Assembly: GCA_028335825.1 (NCBI GenBank) | Contig: JAIOKI010000015.1 | Coordinates: 310,001-374,000, forward strand | Direction: 5' to 3' | DNA from: Nosema muscidifuracis | Lineage: Eukaryota; Microsporidia; Nosematidae | Length of the DNA stretch: 64,000 nucleotides | Part shown: positions 1 through 10,158 of the stretch, piece after piece | Position numbering within the stretch: position 1 is the stretch's first letter | Layout: each line of letters begins with the position of its first letter | Program-made: the position numbers and the translations under genes | The notes under the pieces: generated by a model | Database searches by the model: none | The model's input: the letters and a program-made list of their open reading frames with translations, nothing else | Told to the model about the DNA's origin: nothing

Positions 1-17
1 ACAACTTCAAAAAAGAT

Positions 18-836
18 ATGTATAAAAAATTTTCAAATGAGACATTAAATATAAAAAATATAAATGATGAAGAATTATCATCTATGAATACGAATACTAC
101 CCAAATCGATACTACTATAGATTTAATCGATATATCTGATGAAAGTGATTTAGATGTTTCTAATGATAGTGATTTAGATGTTTCTGATGAAAGTAATTTA
201 GATATTTCTAATGATAGTGATTTAGATGTTTCTAATAATCTGTCAAAAGATTCAACACATTTATTTTTAATTAACAGTGAGAATATAAAATTACAAGCTA
301 ATCACAATATTATCGACTTGATTAAAAAAAAAGTAAAAAAAATAAATCTTATTAAGAAAGATTATTCCATTTGGGTGTGTTCTATCCGCAATATAATAAA
401 AAAGATAGAAGATTTTACAACTTTTGTTTATACAACGAATTTACCTTTGGATTTGAAAAATGAAATAGATGAATATCTTTGCAATATCATAAAATTTCTA
501 TCACGATATTTTAGTAAAAGAACAAATCCAAGATTAAAATTAAGAAGTGATATAATTAACCAATATAAATTTATAAAGGAGAGAATAGATTTTTTGAAAA
601 TTTTATACAATGTATTTCCAATTAATATGATAGATGAGGATTTATTAGATGAAAATATTTTAAATTGTCTTAATTTGAGGGATTATAAAAATTATATTAA
701 AAAATGTAAACATTTAGAACGCAATTTAAAATATATTCATAGAAATACGATGATAAACATAGAGAAACATAATAACGTTCTTTTAAGTTTGCGCAAAATT
801 TCTAAAATAATAAGAAATAAACAACATTTAAAATAA
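18..836 (+). CDS. Hypothetical protein with acidic SDLDVSND repeats
   Basis: I do not recognise this protein. Residues about 40-75 hold an acidic Ser/Asp-rich stretch built from repeats of the form SDLDVSND/ESNLDISND. The rest is a Lys/Ile/Asn-rich, probably helical region with no visible enzyme motif, signal peptide or membrane segment. The frame stays open from the ATG at 18 back to the window edge, so the true start may lie outside the window. No CCC block precedes the first ATG in the 17 bases visible. The acidic repeat followed by a basic helical body would suit a nuclear or scaffold protein, but this is only an impression. The length and the uninterrupted frame in such AT-rich DNA make it a real gene rather than chance. 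Confidence 0.6.
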   Translation: MYKKFSNETLNIKNINDEELSSMNTNTTQIDTTIDLIDISDESDLDVSNDSDLDVSDESNLDISNDSDLDVSNNLSKDSTHLFLINSENIKLQANHNIIDLIKKKVKKINLIKKDYSIWVCSIRNIIKKIEDFTTFVYTTNLPLDLKNEIDEYLCNIIKFLSRYFSKRTNPRLKLRSDIINQYKFIKERIDFLKILYNVFPINMIDEDLLDENILNCLNLRDYKNYIKKCKHLERNLKYIHRNTMINIEKHNNVLLSLRKISKIIRNKQHLK

Positions 837-1366
837 CTTTTTTTTGTTAAGTAATAACTATATTTATTTTTTTATGACGAATTTTCGATTTTTTGTCATT
901 TTTTTAAATATCTTAAAAATTACAAAGAATCACATCATTTTTTTGAATTTGAGAATATTTCATTTATAATGTTATTTCAAAATAAAGTAAATACTTTTTT
1001 GTTGATCAAATATCAGTAATTTTAGACAAATGTATATGAAATATTTTTTCTGAAAAAACCTATGTTTCCAAATAGCTCTATAAGTTATATCAAAACAAAA
1101 TTTGATAAAGTCTTAAAGATGTTATGATAAAATAGAAGCATACCCAATATAAATAGATGAAAAGACAGATCTAAAATGGTACTTTATAAGTTTTATTGTT
1201 ATAAGCAAATATAATCCCTATTTGGTTTTTTTATTTAATTTATTCATAAATGAATAAGTGTCAAAAATATCAGTAAATGAGAATTTGAAAATATAAAAAA
1301 ATAAAAATATTTATTGGGAAAATAAAATCAGTATAGAAGAAAAATCACCCGATCACCAAAATCTTC

Positions 1367-1532
1367 ACTGAGAAAACAAACATCAATAGTGCGCTTTATG
1401 GCCTCGCTTTTAGGAGAAAATATCGTTCTTTTGCGACTACTTAAAGTCATAGCCATGAAGGCTAAAACCTGTCAAAAGACAGGTAGGAACGTATCGCCTA
1501 GCTCAATATACAAATTAAGAGCACAACTCAGT
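1367..1532. ncRNA. Candidate structured non-coding RNA
   Basis: This segment is visibly richer in G and C than its flanks and folds into a compact multi-branch plan on the + strand. ACTGAG (1367-1372) can pair with CTCAGT (1527-1532). ATATCGTTC (1420-1428) can pair with GAACGTAT (1487-1494) with one bulge. Between those arms sit three successive hairpins: GACT/AGTC (1435-1448), TAGCC/GGCTA (1450-1464), and ACCTGTC/GACAGGT around an AAAA loop (1467-1484). A long-range helix enclosing small hairpins recalls RNase P/MRP or SRP RNAs. I could not match a diagnostic conserved block of any family, and both strand and exact ends are open. Confidence 0.35.
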
Positions 1533-1989
1533 CCAGCGAATTAATTAGAAAATATTAAATTTAAAGTAATAAAAATTAGCTTATGGGTTTGAGAAATCTT
1601 AGGACCAAGGTAAAATCAGTCTTTATTGTAGACCAAGTTATTAATTTATTAAACTAGAAATATAATAAAAAGTATATATCTGAATAAATAATATAATATA
1701 ATTTAGATATTGACTATCAATAATTTATTAGAATGAATTAAGATGTAGGAAATTTTTAATATTTAGGCTTAGCACTACTTAATAAGAGTATTTAAATATT
1801 AAGATAAATGCCATGAGTTTGACAATCTCTTGTTGATTTATTAAGCTATATAATTTTATAATTTCTTTGTTTGTAGTAACTGTTTAAGGTTATCTAACAA
1901 GCATTATACAAAATTTAAAAGATCAGTAAAAATTTTAATGAGACATATAAATTTATAACAATTTGATGATAAAATTATTTAGTTAAAAA

Positions 1990-2085
1990 AAGTATCAGTA
2001 AAGCGCTCGTATACCTTTTTTCGAAGATAGTTCGTGAAATCACTCATTAAGATAATTCAGAGAAAAATTTCTTTCGGTACAACTT
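1990..2085. other. Second small composition island, possible small RNA
   Basis: A roughly 95-bp patch with more G and C than its surroundings, bounded on the left by a run of A (T on the minus strand). Read on the minus strand it ends in CTGA and then seven T, which would suit a Pol III terminator or a box D. No full box C, tRNA B-box or U6 ACAGAGA block is present, so no family is assigned. Confidence 0.15.
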
Positions 2086-2236
2086 AAAATAATTAATAAA
2101 TTTTGTAATATTATTTTTTTTCTAAAATGAAGAACAAAAAAGAAATTTAATTATTTTTATTATAAAAATGCCTTAATTTTTAACAAAACCTAAATTTTTA
2201 AACAATTCTTTATTTTTAATTATCTTAAATATTGAA

Positions 2237-5200
2237 TTAATAAATATCCCAGCAATATATTTTTTCATTTAAAACATTAAACGCATGAAAAATTTGATCT
2301 TCAAATAATTCGATTTCTACTTGTAATTGCTGTGGTGATATAAATTTCCTCATACTTTGACTGGTAATAGATCTAACTTCATTAATTAAATCATAAAATG
2401 TAGAAATATTTCCATTATCATATTTAGATATAATTTCTATATATTTATTACTGTCTTCAAATCTCTGTAATAATAATTTTATCATCTCACTGCTACTTAC
2501 TTTTTTCTTAAAATTTTGTAAATATTTGTCAAATTCTTGTGTTTTTTTAAGTAGTTTTTTTGCAGTGCATACTATCTCTGAATCATTCTGATTAAAATGA
2601 CAACAATTTTTTATTATTTGTTTTATATCTCCATAGAATGATTCTACTGTAGAATATTTTATCATTTTTTTCTGAACTATATCCAAACACATAGGAGATC
2701 GTACTATATCAAGATAAGCATCTAACCCAGTTATATTAACAGGTCTAATAAAAGATACAAATTTCTCATTAAGATAAATCTTATTTAAAAAATCTACACA
2801 ATAATTTCTTAAAGCAGCTGATAAAGGATGAATAAATGAAGGAATTGCATAAGTTTCATAATACTTAATTTCAAATGTATCGAATAATTTCTTGGCTATA
2901 TTAAATGTTCTTGATCCATATTGAGAATAAGAAAGTGCAAATACAAGTGATCTCTCCATTTCTTTACATATCTTTTTATACTTAGATTCATTATTAACAT
3001 GTACTTCTATTTCTTTAAATGTTTTAGGTCTCCAATCAAAGAAACTATTTGTTTTATTTTTGAAAATTACCTTATTAACCTGTTTAATAGAAAGATTGCT
3101 TATTGTACCATAAAATAATCTTCTTGTGATTAAATCATTATTACTAATTTGATAAGATGTCTTTTTAGACGAATAAAATTCATTTAGTGAATTAATTTCT
3201 TCTTTTCTTTTTCTACCTCTTTTTTTCTTATCATAATCTACTAAAGAATAATCAGAAAGATGAGCTACAGATAAACGAATTTTAGAACGTACTGTAAATC
3301 TCAATTTGTATTCATCATACCTGTATACTCTAGGAATATAAGAATTTGTATAATTAATTGGTGCTTTTCTCTTTTCTGAATATAAACTTTCTTCACTATT
3401 TAAAAAATCTTCAATTGGGTTCTTTGTAGGTGGAAGATTATGAAGTGGAATTAAAGGATATTTTTTTACATAATAATTATCATTATCATCATGGTAATCT
3501 AAATCAGGAGATAATCTTTCATTATACATACTAGTAGAATCACTAATACCAGATTTAGATGATAGAGATGAAGATTTCTTTGGATCACTTAAATATAAAT
3601 TATTATTGTAAGATTCATTATCATTTCTACCCAAAGAATTTTCAAATTCAATCTTTCCAAATTGTCTATCAAAATCTCTTTCTTCTAATTTTTGTGTTTT
3701 ACACGTATCAATAAAATTTTCAGTTTCTTCACTATTATCGTCATCTAACAAAAATTTTTCAATATCATTCTTTCTAACATTTGATTGTTCATTAATACTC
3801 AATGAATTTTGATTAGAAAGACTAAAAATATTCATTGAATTAGGATATGATATATTAGAAGATTCATGATCTATATTATTGTAATTATCTGTGGGCAAAT
3901 GACTTGGTTCTGAATTATTATAATTATCTGTATTTTTAGAATATAATTCCTCATATTTATTATCAAATTCAGGCTCTAAATAACTATAAACTTCACTAAA
4001 TGAACCAGAATCAGATTTTTTAGAATTTTCAGATACGACATTTCTAAATTCTTCAAATATTTTATTAATTGTAGATTTTTTATCATTTGAAAAGTCATTT
4101 TCATAATTTACAAGTTTTGTAAAATTATCATTATTTTTTGATAAATTCAAGCTTGAAAAATCATTGCTAGAATGTTCAGTATTTTTTGACAAATTTGTAT
4201 TAAATCCATTTTCAATTGTATAATAAAAAGAAGGAATATTTGATAATTCTTCGAATTTTAACATTTCTTCTAAATTATTATCTTCTAAACGAGTATTTTT
4301 TATTTCTGATGATAAATCTTGTTTTTCTTCATTTGTTACATTCTTTGTATTTACTTTGTTGGATTCAAACTTAACTTCTGTCTTAGAATTTTGTATTAAT
4401 TGATCTTTTTTTAATGTATTATTAATAAGCTTTTTTTCAAGAATAATATTTTCTTTTTTCGGTTTAGATAATTTTAAAAGATAATTTTCTGTCAGTAATT
4501 GAATTTTCATTTCTTTAAAATTTTTAAGACGAATTTTTAAAACTTTTTGTTCATTGATATTAATATCTGATCCTATTTTAAGCATATAAAACTTGTCATT
4601 AAAATTATTTTTACATAATTCAATAATTTTTTCATTGTAATCTTTTGCTGATACATCTTTATTATCAAAGAACATCATAATTTCATTAATCTTAATTTTA
4701 AATTCTTTATCATATGGATTAAGCAATACTAAATTTTTGATTTCAGTTTGATATTTTTTCAATTCATTTTTTGTTTCAATACTTCTAATTCCAAACAAAT
4801 TAATCCAAGAATCTAAAATTATTAACTTAATAAACATTGTATCATTTTTCAAAACATCTAATAAATAATCAATTACATCAGAAGATTCATTATACAAAAG
4901 TATTAGCATAATAAATGCAGCTTTTCTTATTTTTAAAGAATTTGGGTAACGAGAAAAATTAATTAAAGTTTCCTTTTTCATTCCTATGCAACCATATATG
5001 CTTAATCTTCCAAGTAAATAAATTGTAGCTTCAGTTATAATATTTTTATGAGATGGAAATATCATATCCATAATTCTGTATCTTTCTACTTCTTCTAATG
5101 CATCATTTATAAATTTACTTTTTTCATCAACATTTTCAACTTTTTTTGTTTCTGACTCAAAAATAACATTTTCTGAATTATCTTCGTCAAAGATTTCTTT

Positions 5201-7489
5201 TAAATCATCTGAACTATTATCATCAAAATCGTATTCTTTTGAAAAATCTTCTTTTGGTTTTATAGTAGGTTCGATTTCAATATTTTTCGTATTAAATACT
5301 TCATATTCTTGCTTTTGATTATTATCAGGTAAATTAGTAAATTGTAATGCTAGAATAGGTCTACTTAAATTTTCAATAACTGAAGCTATGTACCATGAAT
5401 CATTGTAGGAATTAGCAGAGTTATCATTAAATTTCAATATATTTATAATAAATGAACATACTACATTAGCTGAAGATACATCTCTTCCATTATAATTCTT
5501 AATTAAAAACGGATCTGTTAATGATAAAGCTCTTACACAGTGTTTCTGTAAAAAATAATTTACAAACATAAATTCATTTGGTTTAACCACTGTAGAAGAT
5601 TGTACGAAATATTTCTTAGTAAAAAATTGAATTAGTCTTTGAAATCCTACAAAATTTTCAATATTAATTCTTGAAAGAATGTACATAACTTTTATTCTTA
5701 CCTTGTAAAATACATGAGAATTATCTAAAATTCTTTCCAATACTTCACAAATCTGAATTGATGGACTTTTTGATAATTGATCTAAAGCTTCTAACTGACC
5801 AATCACATTTTTATCTAATGCTTGTTCAATGTACATATAATCAGGTTGTTCTATCACACTATCTAAAATATGTTCTCTTTTTGGATCAACTCTCATCCAT
5901 AATAATGGCATAACTTCATCTTCTTCTTCATCAACCTTTTTTCTTTTCTTTGTTCTAATATGATAATAAAAATAATTATTTTGTAAAGGATTAAAAGCAT
6001 GTTCAAAACAACCTTCTACTTCATAAGACATCAAAGTAACATTTCCTAAAATCTTTTCATTTCGATTAATAATTTTACTTGTAGGTTCTTGTAAAATTTT
6101 AAAATCAACTTTGTTCTTTTTAGTATCGATCGTAAATTTAAAATTAATTTTTACAAGTCCTGGTTTAAAAACATAGAACTCAAAAAATTGTCTCATATCT
6201 TTATCTGTAATATCCTTAATTAAAGATAAAAAATCAGCCGAAAAATTATTTCCAATACAATTCCTTTTTTCTATTAAAAAATGACATATTTTTTCAAGAA
6301 AAGCTTTACTCAAATTACTTTCTAATGTATGAAATACTAATCGAGATTTCTTAATAAAAAATTCTGAATTATAAGACATAATATCTCTTTTTTCATCACA
6401 AAGAGGAAGTTCATATATATCATTAGCTATTACAAAATCTTTATCATTTTTATATTGATACAAAAATTCATTATTTCCTAACAATATTCGTACACAATAA
6501 TCTTCGAGATATCCTTTGAGTCCACAAAATATCCAATAATCTGTTAAATCCTCATAATGAACATGAAAATAAAATATTTGAGAAGCAACTATTTCTGCTA
6601 TTATTCTTTTTATAATAAACTTAGGTTCAATATCATTAAATGTTGCTATATAAGATATATTGTAAATTGCTACATCAAGTGAATGTGTCTTATCAATTTC
6701 AAGTAGTGTAAAAAGAACGTTTAGAGATTCTAACGGATAAGGCATTTGAATAAAATATTCTGCATATTTTATAATATTAGAGAAATCTTCAATAATTTCA
6801 TTCATAGGATCTTTTAATTGATTCATATTAAGTGGACAAAATATTATTTTTTTATAATCACCATTAAAAATCTCAAATCTATCATAAGTACCAACAGAAA
6901 AATTTAAAAATCCTGAACAAGCATTTTCAACCACATATGAAGAAATTGAAAGATCATCTTCTTCTACAAAATTTTTCAAAACACCAGGTGAAATAATTTT
7001 TAATTCTTCGAGTGAAGAAAAAATATAGACCAATTCCCATTTATATGATTGAGAGGTTTCAATGCTAGGAAATATTCCTGAACTGTTATTTGATTTATTA
7101 ACAGTAACTATCTCCTTATGTTTATCATTTTCAGATACAGGTTGATAAAACAAAACATCTGTGTTATATTCATTAAGTTTATATTCTATTTTTATCTTTA
7201 AATTGCAATTAATAAATTCTTCTTTTAAACGTATATTAAGATAATCAGAAGTTGAGTTTTGAAATAAAAATTTATCATCAACCTTATCTTTTAAATATTC
7301 TATTGTTATAGTAGCTGTTAATATAATTTCAGATTCATTATAAACAATAACAGCAGTAATTTCTAATGCAGAAAACTTGTAACGTATTAATAAGTCTGTT
7401 CCAGTATTTAAATATGTTTCTATGTATCCTTTATATTCGTTTTGATTCAAATCGACGTAGTAAACATTCTTCTGTTTAGAAATGTTCAT
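2237..7489 (-). CDS. TAF2: TFIID subunit TAF2 with C-terminal bromodomain
   Basis: A TFIID subunit with the non-catalytic M1-aminopeptidase-like fold. The first ~600 residues follow TAF2: an N-terminal beta region, then the block containing DYWIFCGLKGYLEDY and LLGNNEFLYQY. The zinc-peptidase HExxH signature is absent, as expected for TAF2. A helical-repeat middle and a long Ser/Asn/Asp-rich low-complexity linker follow. Near residues 1560-1660 is a bromodomain: PMCLDIV in the ZA-loop region and NCCHFNQND with the acetyl-lysine-contacting Asn. The upstream ATG at 7513 gives an eight-residue extension, but the CCCC block (7495-7498 in sense) sits just before the ATG at 7489, so I chose that start (1750 residues). 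TAF2 binds core-promoter DNA in TFIID, and the bromodomain would add acetyl-histone reading. Confidence 0.85.
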   Translation of the reverse strand: MNISKQKNVYYVDLNQNEYKGYIETYLNTGTDLLIRYKFSALEITAVIVYNESEIILTATITIEYLKDKVDDKFLFQNSTSDYLNIRLKEEFINCNLKIKIEYKLNEYNTDVLFYQPVSENDKHKEIVTVNKSNNSSGIFPSIETSQSYKWELVYIFSSLEELKIISPGVLKNFVEEDDLSISSYVVENACSGFLNFSVGTYDRFEIFNGDYKKIIFCPLNMNQLKDPMNEIIEDFSNIIKYAEYFIQMPYPLESLNVLFTLLEIDKTHSLDVAIYNISYIATFNDIEPKFIIKRIIAEIVASQIFYFHVHYEDLTDYWIFCGLKGYLEDYCVRILLGNNEFLYQYKNDKDFVIANDIYELPLCDEKRDIMSYNSEFFIKKSRLVFHTLESNLSKAFLEKICHFLIEKRNCIGNNFSADFLSLIKDITDKDMRQFFEFYVFKPGLVKINFKFTIDTKKNKVDFKILQEPTSKIINRNEKILGNVTLMSYEVEGCFEHAFNPLQNNYFYYHIRTKKRKKVDEEEDEVMPLLWMRVDPKREHILDSVIEQPDYMYIEQALDKNVIGQLEALDQLSKSPSIQICEVLERILDNSHVFYKVRIKVMYILSRINIENFVGFQRLIQFFTKKYFVQSSTVVKPNEFMFVNYFLQKHCVRALSLTDPFLIKNYNGRDVSSANVVCSFIINILKFNDNSANSYNDSWYIASVIENLSRPILALQFTNLPDNNQKQEYEVFNTKNIEIEPTIKPKEDFSKEYDFDDNSSDDLKEIFDEDNSENVIFESETKKVENVDEKSKFINDALEEVERYRIMDMIFPSHKNIITEATIYLLGRLSIYGCIGMKKETLINFSRYPNSLKIRKAAFIMLILLYNESSDVIDYLLDVLKNDTMFIKLIILDSWINLFGIRSIETKNELKKYQTEIKNLVLLNPYDKEFKIKINEIMMFFDNKDVSAKDYNEKIIELCKNNFNDKFYMLKIGSDININEQKVLKIRLKNFKEMKIQLLTENYLLKLSKPKKENIILEKKLINNTLKKDQLIQNSKTEVKFESNKVNTKNVTNEEKQDLSSEIKNTRLEDNNLEEMLKFEELSNIPSFYYTIENGFNTNLSKNTEHSSNDFSSLNLSKNNDNFTKLVNYENDFSNDKKSTINKIFEEFRNVVSENSKKSDSGSFSEVYSYLEPEFDNKYEELYSKNTDNYNNSEPSHLPTDNYNNIDHESSNISYPNSMNIFSLSNQNSLSINEQSNVRKNDIEKFLLDDDNSEETENFIDTCKTQKLEERDFDRQFGKIEFENSLGRNDNESYNNNLYLSDPKKSSSLSSKSGISDSTSMYNERLSPDLDYHDDNDNYYVKKYPLIPLHNLPPTKNPIEDFLNSEESLYSEKRKAPINYTNSYIPRVYRYDEYKLRFTVRSKIRLSVAHLSDYSLVDYDKKKRGRKRKEEINSLNEFYSSKKTSYQISNNDLITRRLFYGTISNLSIKQVNKVIFKNKTNSFFDWRPKTFKEIEVHVNNESKYKKICKEMERSLVFALSYSQYGSRTFNIAKKLFDTFEIKYYETYAIPSFIHPLSAALRNYCVDFLNKIYLNEKFVSFIRPVNITGLDAYLDIVRSPMCLDIVQKKMIKYSTVESFYGDIKQIIKNCCHFNQNDSEIVCTAKKLLKKTQEFDKYLQNFKKKVSSSEMIKLLLQRFEDSNKYIEIISKYDNGNISTFYDLINEVRSITSQSMRKFISPQQLQVEIELFEDQIFHAFNVLNEKIYCWDIY

Positions 7490-7494
7490 TTTTT

Positions 7495-7498
7495 GGGG
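7495..7498 (-). promoter_or_regulatory. CCCC start-proximal motif of TAF2
   Basis: GGGG on the + strand, CCCC in sense, 5 bases before the ATG at 7489. It lies downstream of the longer-frame ATG at 7513 and therefore decides the start. Confidence 0.6.
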
Positions 7499-8361
7499 TA
7501 AAAAATAACACAAAAGAATTTTGTTTGGAATTAATTTTCCAACAGATTATGAAACAAAAGTAGAGTAAGAAGAATATTATTTTTTTAATTTTTATGCTTA
7601 TTTTTATTTTTATAGTTGTCAAAATTAAAAAATATTTTATAGTCACTTATAATTTTATTAAATATTTGTTCTTTAAGAATTTAATTTTAAGGATATGATT
7701 AATAAATTTATTTAAATTAGTTTTACAAGGATATGATCAGCAATTTATTATTTAAGAATTTAAATTAAAAATATGATTAGTAATTTTTTAAATTAGTTTT
7801 ACAAGGATATGATTAGTAAACTTTTAAATTATTTTCACAAGGAGATGATCAGAATTTATTCTTTAGGAATTTAAATTAAAAATATGATTAGTAATTTTTT
7901 TATTCATCGATACGCTTTATAAAAAATCTTAAATTTTTCATGTTTACATTAAAATTTATAAAAATTCTTAATTTTTAAAATTATAATAAGGTTTCACAAA
8001 TAAATAGAAATTATCAATGAGCATATAATATTAAGTTTATGAATTAACAATTTATATCATATTTTACAAATTTATTTAAGAAGATACTTAGAATATTTTA
8101 ATTTAAAATCTAATATATTTATATAAGATTTTTAAATTAAATTTGTTAGATAATCTTTTAAATTATTTTTATTTTGATTTTCTAGCAGAGATGAATATTT
8201 TATTTAATCTACTATTCTATTATTTTTAAAATTTTTAAATAAAGAAAAATAATAAAATTATTTTTGATTTGTTGATCAGATGATGATACATTTGAAAGAA
8301 AATCTATAAAATATTTATGTTATATTTCTATTTTTCAGTATTAAATATTTTTTTGTTTACA

Positions 8362-8365
8362 CCCC
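8362..8365 (+). promoter_or_regulatory. CCCC start-proximal motif of SEC61
   Basis: ACACCCCTC directly before the ATG at 8368. It selects this ATG over the in-frame ATG at 8317, which would add 17 residues absent from Sec61 proteins. Confidence 0.6.
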
Positions 8366-8367
8366 TC

Positions 8368-9813
8368 ATGACATGTAAGTGCAAATCAAATAATTTAGTC
8401 AATGTATTACATATGATAAAACCACTACTATCTTTCATACCAGATGTTGTACAGCCTTCAAGACAAATCACTTTCCAAGAGAAGTTCATTTGGACCACCT
8501 TAGCAATTCTTATTTATATGATAGCTTCACAGGTTCCATTATTTGGTATTATAGCAAGTGAACAAGCTGATCCATTTTATTGGATGAGAATGATGATGGC
8601 TTCTAATAGAGGAACCTTGATGGATTTAGGAATTTCTCCAGTAGTTACAGCTTCTATGATTATGCAATTCTTTACTACCTCAGAACTTATTAAAGTTGAT
8701 TTTGGTATTAAAGAAGATAAAATTTTACATGGAGCAGCTACTAGACTTATTTCATTAATTATGACTTTAGGACAGGCTATTGTTCAAGTTTATACCGGAT
8801 TTTATGGTCAACCTAAAGATTTGGGAATAACTTATTGTATTCTTCTTATTTTACAGTTAACTTTTTCTGGTATTATTATTATTTTATTAGATGAACTTCT
8901 TCAGAAAGGATATGGATTAGGAAATGGTGTCAATTTATTTATAGCAGCTAATGTTTGTGAGAATATTGTCTGGAAAGCTTTCAGTCCTAAAGTATTTTTT
9001 ACTGGTAGAGGAATTGAGTTTGAAGGATCTATCATAGCTTTCTTCCATTTACTTTTTGTAAGAAATAATAAGTTTGCTGCTTTGTATGAAGTTTTCTTTA
9101 GACAGAATTTACCAAATTTATTCTCATTTACTTCCACTGTTATTTTATTTGCATTCGTTATTTATTTACAAGGATTAAGAGTTGAACTTACCACAGAATC
9201 TACTCAAGTAAGAGGACAAACTGGAAAATACCCTATTAAGCTTTTATATACAAGTACTATGCCTATTATTATCCAAAATTATATCGTATCTCATTTCTGT
9301 ACTATTTCAAGATTATTGTATAAATGGTATCCAACTAATAAATTTGTTAGAGCTTTGGGTATTTGGGATACTGTAGGAACAGGAAGAATGCATCCATTGA
9401 AAGGAATTTCATATTACATTTTTCCACCTGAAAGTATTTTTGATGCTTATCATAAACCTTTCTACTTTTTGGTGTACATAATTATGACATTTGTATCTTG
9501 TTCTCTTCTTAGTAGAGCTTGGATTGATGTATCAGATTCAACTCCAGCACAAGCAGCCAATCAACTTAAAAGAAACAGAATGACCCTGAAAGGAGTAAGA
9601 GAATCTAATGTACAATTTGTATTTTCTAAATATATTCCAACTGCTGCTTTATTAGGAGGATTCTTTACATCTCTAGTAGTACTACTATCAAACTTACTTG
9701 ATACTATTGGAAGTGGTACAAATGTTTTCCTTGCTACTTCAATAATTTATCAATATTTAGAATTATTTGCTAAAGAGACAGCTAGACAAAGTGGAATGTC
9801 TTTTATTGAATAA
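8368..9813 (+). CDS. SEC61: Sec61 alpha, protein-conducting channel of the ER
   Basis: Core subunit of the Sec61 translocon, which moves secretory and membrane proteins into the ER. Length and sequence follow Sec61 alpha throughout: QVPLFGI and ASNRGTLMDLGISP near the N-terminus, DELLQKGYGLGNGVNLF in the middle, the cytosolic-loop motif STQVRGQTGKYPIKLLY, and about ten hydrophobic spans. The coding sequence is probably join(8368..8374, 8399..9813): a 24-nt GT-AG intron follows the second codon. Unspliced mRNA stays in frame and would insert eight extra residues near the N-terminus; the spliced form (MTFNVLHMIKPLLSFIPDV) fits the family N-terminus better. The divergent neighbour is TAF2. Confidence 0.95.
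   Translation: MTCKCKSNNLVNVLHMIKPLLSFIPDVVQPSRQITFQEKFIWTTLAILIYMIASQVPLFGIIASEQADPFYWMRMMMASNRGTLMDLGISPVVTASMIMQFFTTSELIKVDFGIKEDKILHGAATRLISLIMTLGQAIVQVYTGFYGQPKDLGITYCILLILQLTFSGIIIILLDELLQKGYGLGNGVNLFIAANVCENIVWKAFSPKVFFTGRGIEFEGSIIAFFHLLFVRNNKFAALYEVFFRQNLPNLFSFTSTVILFAFVIYLQGLRVELTTESTQVRGQTGKYPIKLLYTSTMPIIIQNYIVSHFCTISRLLYKWYPTNKFVRALGIWDTVGTGRMHPLKGISYYIFPPESIFDAYHKPFYFLVYIIMTFVSCSLLSRAWIDVSDSTPAQAANQLKRNRMTLKGVRESNVQFVFSKYIPTAALLGGFFTSLVVLLSNLLDTIGSGTNVFLATSIIYQYLELFAKETARQSGMSFIE
8375..8398 (+). other. Putative 24-nt spliceosomal intron in SEC61
   Basis: Begins GTAAGT and ends AATAATTTAG, with a branch-like TAAT immediately before the acceptor, as in the shortest microsporidian introns, which also lie near start codons. 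It is 24 nt long (divisible by three) and has no in-frame stop, so both spliced and retained forms are translatable. Confidence 0.7.
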
Positions 9814-9829
9814 ATCTTCTATTTTTAAT

Positions 9830-10080
9830 TTGTAAAATAACATTAAGTTTTTATTATTTGTAAATTTTAAATGAAAAATTTTATATTTTGTAATGCATCA
9901 TTAATAAAAATGTAGATATCAAACTGGCAAATTAATTAGTATTCAAAATGAAAAAATTTATTATATTTGTAATGCTTCATTTAAAAAATTGTAGATATCA
10001 AACTGACAAACTAATTAAAATTCAAAAGGAAAGATTTTATATTTGTAATGCTTCATTTAAAAAATTGTAAATTTTAAATA
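9830..10080. repeat. Imperfect ~75-80 bp tandem repeats upstream of KAE1
   Basis: About three copies of a unit containing TTTGTAATGCTTCATTTAAA and TAGATATCAAACTG fill the space between SEC61 and KAE1. No gene seen. Confidence 0.7.
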
Positions 10081-10158
10081 AAAAACTTGTTAATATAAAC
10101 GCTTCTTCATTTAAAAATTATAACAAATTCTTTTCGGTATTTTTTTTTAGAATACCCC

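Larger units (their letters stand above)
837..2236. other. 1.4-kb gene-free stretch with GC-richer islands
   Basis: No ORF of convincing length and no CCC-ATG pair on either strand. Most of it is AT-rich. Two islands stand out by composition and are listed separately (about 1367-1532 and 1990-2085). The part around 1030-1250 reads weakly like old coding DNA, but I could not assign it. Confidence 0.5.
7490..8367. repeat. Divergent intergenic region with degenerate repeats
   Basis: Divergent promoter space between TAF2 and SEC61. From about 7670 to 7900 it holds several imperfect copies of a unit containing ACAAGGATATGAT and AAAATATGATTAGTAAT. The remainder is AT-rich without a recognisable gene. 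Confidence 0.5.

Noticed and set aside
428-610. Minus-strand frame inside the first gene, and similar antisense frames at 8901-9137, 10737-10991, 13675-13926, 14275-14691, 21736-22029, 35445-35681, 35899-36126, 44095-44337, 49625-49945, 54931-55119, 55927-56160
   Set aside because: All lie opposite longer genes with recognised or motif-supported frames and encode low-complexity protein.
1460-1472. CTAAAACCT resembling a telomerase RNA template for TTTTAGG-type repeats
   Set aside because: It is too short, overlaps the stem of the strongest hairpin, and the telomere repeat of this organism is unknown.
1990-2085. Resemblance of the small island to U6 (TTCGTGAA) or, reversed, to U3 (TTTCTCTGA)
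   Set aside because: Matches are 8-9 bases only; the diagnostic ACAGAGA, box A and box C blocks are missing.
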